A model generated the notes under the pieces. It worked only from the letters and a program-made list of their open reading frames with translations. It had not been told where the DNA came from and ran no database searches. Below are positions 21,444 through 24,249 of a stretch of DNA of 24,249 nucleotides, piece by piece (position 1 is the first letter of the stretch; the number at the start of each line of letters is the position of its first letter). This stretch comes from JAQIBY01 sp046546095 (GTDB lineage Bacteria; Bacteroidota; Bacteroidia; Bacteroidales; ML635J-15), in contig JBKGYK010000050.1 in NCBI GenBank assembly GCA_046546095.1, forward strand, positions 1-24,249, in the 5' to 3' direction. The position numbers and the translations under genes are program-made.

Positions 21444-21557
21444 AAAGCGAAGGCTTTACATTCTCAAAGTGATTATCTTTGAGTTGGAAAAATCACTATT
21501 GTCCGATAAAAAAATTAAGAGCAGGGAGATAGGAATATCTTCCCTGCTCTTTTTTTT
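21444..21557 (+). ncRNA. Candidate small RNA ending in an intrinsic terminator
   Basis: Three local stems occur: aaagc/gcttt (21444-21457), ctcaaag/ctttgag (21463-21483), and an alternative agtgatt/aatcact (21468-21497) that excludes the second. They lead into a 14-bp terminator stem and T-run. No family is recognised and no promoter is clear, so this is a prediction from structure and position only. Confidence 0.35.
21518..21557 (+). terminator. Strong Rho-independent terminator without a preceding gene
   Basis: agagcagggagata (21518-21531) pairs with tatc plus tccctgctct (21536-21550, one bulged T) across a GGAA loop. Seven T residues follow. The nearest upstream gene stop is 21294, over 220 bases away. 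Confidence 0.9.
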
Positions 21558-21803
21558 GGTTTTGTTTTTCACAACAAAATTAAACTACCTGGATATAAGT
21601 AAACATTTTTTTGGAATTTCCGAAAGTCTTCTGTTTTTGGAGAAGCTTACACGGGTGATTCTGGTTCATAAATTGAAATATTATTTCTGGTAATTATATG
21701 TATCTTTTCCCCTCCATAAACGTATGTAAATAATTAGAGAGCATTGCCTTTGGCAAATTCTGGAAAAACCTTTTATATGTTTTTATAATTTAACATTATT
21801 GTT

Positions 21804-23144
21804 ATGAAAATTCTATTAATTTCCCCCACAATTGATAGCAGTAGAAGGACGAATAAACAGCTTATGATGCCTCAGCTAGCACTTTATATCCTGAAAGGCC
21901 TGACTCCACCAGAACATGAAGTTACTACCATTGAAGAAGAAACCCGGGATGTTGATCCTGATCAGGAGTGTGATCTGGTTGGGATCAGTTGCATGACAGC
22001 AAATGCTCCCAGGGCGTATGAACTCTGCTCCGAGTTTAAAAAAAGAGGTAAAACAGTAGTGCTTGGTGGTGTGCATCCCACAATTTTGCCCGGTGAGGCG
22101 CTCCAGCATGCAGATTGTGTTGTAAAAGGGGAGGCCGAAGGTGTCTGGCAGCAAGTGGTTGAAGATTTTGAGAATAATAAGCTCAAAAAAACGTATAGCG
22201 ATCCTGAGCCGGATTTAAGCAAGTATGTACCGAAAGATTTCAGCTCACTTACCACAAAGAGATTGCTTAACCTGATTCCCATTTCAACAACCCGCGGTTG
22301 TCCTTATAATTGTGATTTTTGTTGCGTGACTGATCTTTTTGGCAAAAAAATCAGGCATATCCCTGTGGAAAATGTAGTACGGGATATCAAAGAATCGAAC
22401 ACCAAAAACTTTATTTTTCTGGATGATAATATTATTGGTGATGCTAAATACGCAAAAGAACTGTTCAGAGCCATTAAGCCATTAAACATCCACTGGGGGG
22501 GACAGGCTTCGCTTTTATTGCTGGCAAAAGATAAGGAGCTTATGCAATTGGCTGCCGATAGTGGCTGTAAAATATTGTTTGTTGGAATAGAGAGCGTGGG
22601 AGAAGAGCAATTAAAATCCTTTAAAAAATCAATCAAAGAAGTAAAGGAAATGGAAGATGCATTGAAAAAGATGAAAGAAGCGGGCATTCTGATTCATGCT
22701 TCCATTGTCTTTGGGCTGGATAGCGATAAAAAGAGTATTTTCGGTGAAACGGTGAAGTTTCTCATTGAAAATAAGGTTAGTACGGTGTCTTTTAATATTT
22801 TAACTCCCTATCCGGGTACCAAAGTATATGAAGATTTAAAAAAGGCAAACCGACTTACTACAACTGATTGGAAATATTATGACCACAATACCGTAGTGTT
22901 TGAACCCAAAAATATGAGTCCTTATGAATTGCAGGTGGGAAAAACAGGCGCAAGGAAAAAGTTTTACAGCATCTCTTCGGTGCTTAAACGCTTACCTGCC
23001 AATATGTCCAGCCCATTTATCTATCTTGCAATGAATTACGGGAATATTAAACAATCCAGGGTAGAAGCAAGGCGGGTAGCTGAGCTTAAGCCCAAACTCT
23101 TTGACAGTAAGCATCTGTCCGGAGTATCGAACCGCATGCCGTAG
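21804..23144 (+). CDS. B12-binding-domain radical SAM protein
   Basis: A 446-residue cytoplasmic protein. Residues 1-125 form a cobalamin-binding-like domain (MKILLISPTI, VGISCMTANAPRAYEL, VVLGGVHPTILPGEALQHAD, VVKGEAEG); the DxHxxG His loop is not obvious, so B12 binding may be base-off or absent. Residues 158-370 are the radical SAM core with CPYNCDFC (Cys166, Cys170, Cys173 bind the 4Fe-4S cluster). FLDDNIIG, FVGIESVGEEQL and FGLDSDKKSIFGET are later core strands. The C-terminal 75 residues are helical. Enzymes of this class methylate or rearrange unactivated carbons in lipids, pigments or natural products. No pathway partner is adjacent. Confidence 0.88.
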   Translation: MKILLISPTIDSSRRTNKQLMMPQLALYILKGLTPPEHEVTTIEEETRDVDPDQECDLVGISCMTANAPRAYELCSEFKKRGKTVVLGGVHPTILPGEALQHADCVVKGEAEGVWQQVVEDFENNKLKKTYSDPEPDLSKYVPKDFSSLTTKRLLNLIPISTTRGCPYNCDFCCVTDLFGKKIRHIPVENVVRDIKESNTKNFIFLDDNIIGDAKYAKELFRAIKPLNIHWGGQASLLLLAKDKELMQLAADSGCKILFVGIESVGEEQLKSFKKSIKEVKEMEDALKKMKEAGILIHASIVFGLDSDKKSIFGETVKFLIENKVSTVSFNILTPYPGTKVYEDLKKANRLTTTDWKYYDHNTVVFEPKNMSPYELQVGKTGARKKFYSISSVLKRLPANMSSPFIYLAMNYGNIKQSRVEARRVAELKPKLFDSKHLSGVSNRMP

Positions 23145-23419
23145 GGCAAAGCGGGCTGTACCAAATCCCTCTCCTCAGGCATGGAGTGTGGGACAGTTTT
23201 GTGTGTTCTTTGCTGATACATTTTTGCATAAGTGTACTTGTTTGCTTATTTTTCTCTGGCATTCATACAGCTTTGGCGAAAAATGGCTACCTTTGAACTG
23301 GCAAGCAATTTATCGTGTAGGATGAGATGCAACAGTGTTTATCATGTGATACGGGGCTTTATTCAAACCTGCATAAGCAGCGGCCTTAATCTTTGTAGAA
23401 TTCGTTAAGCTTATCGAAT
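23145..23419. other. Intergenic region before the DUF4249 gene
   Basis: No ORF or strong terminator. TACCTTTG at 23288-23295 is an exact -7 match for a plus-strand promoter, but it lacks a -33 box and is 124 bases from the start codon. Confidence 0.35.
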
Positions 23420-24249
23420 ATGAGAAATTTAAAAATAGTATTACTTGCTGTAGTCCCGTTGGTTACAGGTATTTTATTCTCGTCTTGCCGTGAACTCGTG
23501 CAAGACGAGTTTCCTGAGTTTGAAAATACGGTGACGGTCAATACCATCATTGCAGCAGGTGATTCTGTAAAAGTATATCTGGCATATACCGATGAACTCA
23601 ATGAAAACCCGCTTGAAACCATTGAAAATGCGGATGTGACAATGTACAATCAAGCCGGTGATGATATTGCATTTACCCATCATGGAAATGGTGAGTACCT
23701 CTCGGATTACATTGCTCAGGCAAATGACAGCTTAAATCTGACAGTGGCAGTACCCGGTGAAGAAATTGTGACGTCTTCCTGTGTTGTGCCACAACCCATA
23801 GAAATTTATGATTCTAGTGTTGAACCTTTTGGTTGGGTTGATGAAGAGGGCGAGGCATCTCCTTTGGTACACATCAAAGTAAAAAATGATCATAATAGGG
23901 ATATATATGGAGTTGTTTATGCCAGAATCTATTTCGAAACACCTTGTTATCTTGAAAGTCCTGATTATTATGAAGATCCATATTATTTAGATACATGTTA
24001 TCGTTTGGCAGAGGACTATAAAGCCATTGGCACAATTGATAATATTAATGAGACCGTAGATTTTTTGGAAAAAGAATTTGGTCTCCTTAGATCATATTAC
24101 TCCAGTGATATGATTTCTATGGCATTTCAGGTTAAACTGAGAACTGTGGATTACAATTATTACACCTACCTGAACAGCATTGGTGCTTATGAGATAGGCA
24201 GATACCCTGATTTCTCAAATACATACGTCATGCCTGTCAATCTGTACTC
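23420..24249 (+). CDS. DUF4249 lipoprotein, cut by the window end
   Basis: An open frame from ATG 23420 that runs without stop to the window edge (276 codons seen). The lipoprotein signal is MRNLKIVLLAVVPLVTGILF followed by SSC (Cys23). The mature start, FENTVTVNTIIAAGDSVKVY, then a strand-rich domain with ENADVTMYN, HHGNGEYLSDYIAQ and LNLTVAVPGEE, fits the DUF4249 family. These are outer-membrane lipoproteins encoded in Bacteroidota next to TonB-dependent receptors, thought to help bind or pass on a substrate. A TonB-dependent receptor would be expected nearby, beyond the window or upstream; none is visible here. Family length is about 350-400 residues, so some 100 residues are missing. Confidence 0.8.
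   Translation, partial: MRNLKIVLLAVVPLVTGILFSSCRELVQDEFPEFENTVTVNTIIAAGDSVKVYLAYTDELNENPLETIENADVTMYNQAGDDIAFTHHGNGEYLSDYIAQANDSLNLTVAVPGEEIVTSSCVVPQPIEIYDSSVEPFGWVDEEGEASPLVHIKVKNDHNRDIYGVVYARIYFETPCYLESPDYYEDPYYLDTCYRLAEDYKAIGTIDNINETVDFLEKEFGLLRSYYSSDMISMAFQVKLRTVDYNYYTYLNSIGAYEIGRYPDFSNTYVMPVNLY

Larger units (their letters stand above)
21295..21803. other. Structured intergenic region, possible small RNA
   Basis: About 500 bases between the DUF4168-like gene and the radical SAM gene. It contains a 16-bp inverted repeat (21324-21406), a cluster of small hairpins (21444-21497) and a strong terminator (21518-21557) with no gene before it. The frame at 21469-21693 crosses that terminator and I do not accept it. 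21558-21803 is AT-rich leader with no clear promoter. Confidence 0.55.

Noticed and set aside
21469..21693. 74-codon frame starting with GTG
   Set aside because: It crosses the strong terminator at 21518-21557, so it would not be transcribed in full.

Overview
The window looks like a chromosomal segment from a Bacteroidota bacterium, probably an anaerobic or microaerophilic Bacteroidales/Marinilabiliales-type lineage. Supporting signs are two proteins with C-terminal type IX secretion (T9SS) sorting domains, four lipoproteins (one a DUF4249 protein of the kind found only near Bacteroidota outer-membrane receptors), a serine hydroxymethyltransferase with the Bacteroidota-type insertion, and promoters of the TTTG-N20-TAnnTTTG class used by the Bacteroidota primary sigma factor. 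The DUF5320/DUF134/NifX-like cluster is typical of anaerobes. I see no tRNA, rRNA, CRISPR array, phage or intact transposase. This assignment is inference from gene content, not a database result.

Layout. 1-710 has no gene but is unusually rich in palindromes and hairpins. 711-1481 (-) is a TonB-like energy transducer with an acidic coiled-coil linker. 1725-1892 (+) is a 55-codon ORF ending just before a strong terminator. 2246-3154 (+) is an RluA-type pseudouridine synthase. It is followed at once by a short remnant that reads as the C-terminus of an Amt ammonium transporter with its own terminator (3171-3376). 3396-5182 (-) is a three-gene operon (membrane protein, winged-helix regulator, secreted T9SS protein) whose promoter spacer contains a perfect palindrome. 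5318-6529 (-) is a ZIP metal transporter plus an OsmC-like protein. 6644-8109 (-) is a four-gene operon of DUF5320, DUF134 with a zinc ribbon, a NifX/NifB-like domain protein and a second basic DUF5320-like protein. Its promoter has the same architecture, with a different palindrome in the spacer. 8301-8738 (-) is a DoxX-family membrane protein.

9079-10627 (+) is a pair of apparent RNA-binding proteins: a 416-residue protein made of four S1/OB-like repeats, and an ASCH-domain protein. They are followed by a gene-free 500-base stretch holding a nested inverted-repeat (MITE/REP-like) element. 11135-12415 (-) is glyA. 12546-15359 (-) is a 937-residue multi-pass GT-C-like membrane protein. 15565-17868 (-) is a tightly overlapping three-gene operon: a T9SS protein, a lipoprotein (both with the same PCMD-like fold as the protein at 3396-4274) and an outer-membrane beta-barrel. 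18214-20337 (-) is a lipoprotein M3 peptidase of the Dcp type. 20740-21294 (+) is a Q/E-rich DUF4168-like lipoprotein, followed by a 500-base structured intergenic region with a possible small RNA. 21804-23144 (+) is a B12-binding-domain radical SAM protein, and 23420 to the window end (+) is a DUF4249 lipoprotein cut by the edge.

The best candidates for something undescribed are the palindrome-controlled DUF5320/DUF134/NifX-like operon, the S1-repeat plus ASCH pair, and the regulator/membrane/T9SS operon with its spacer operator.
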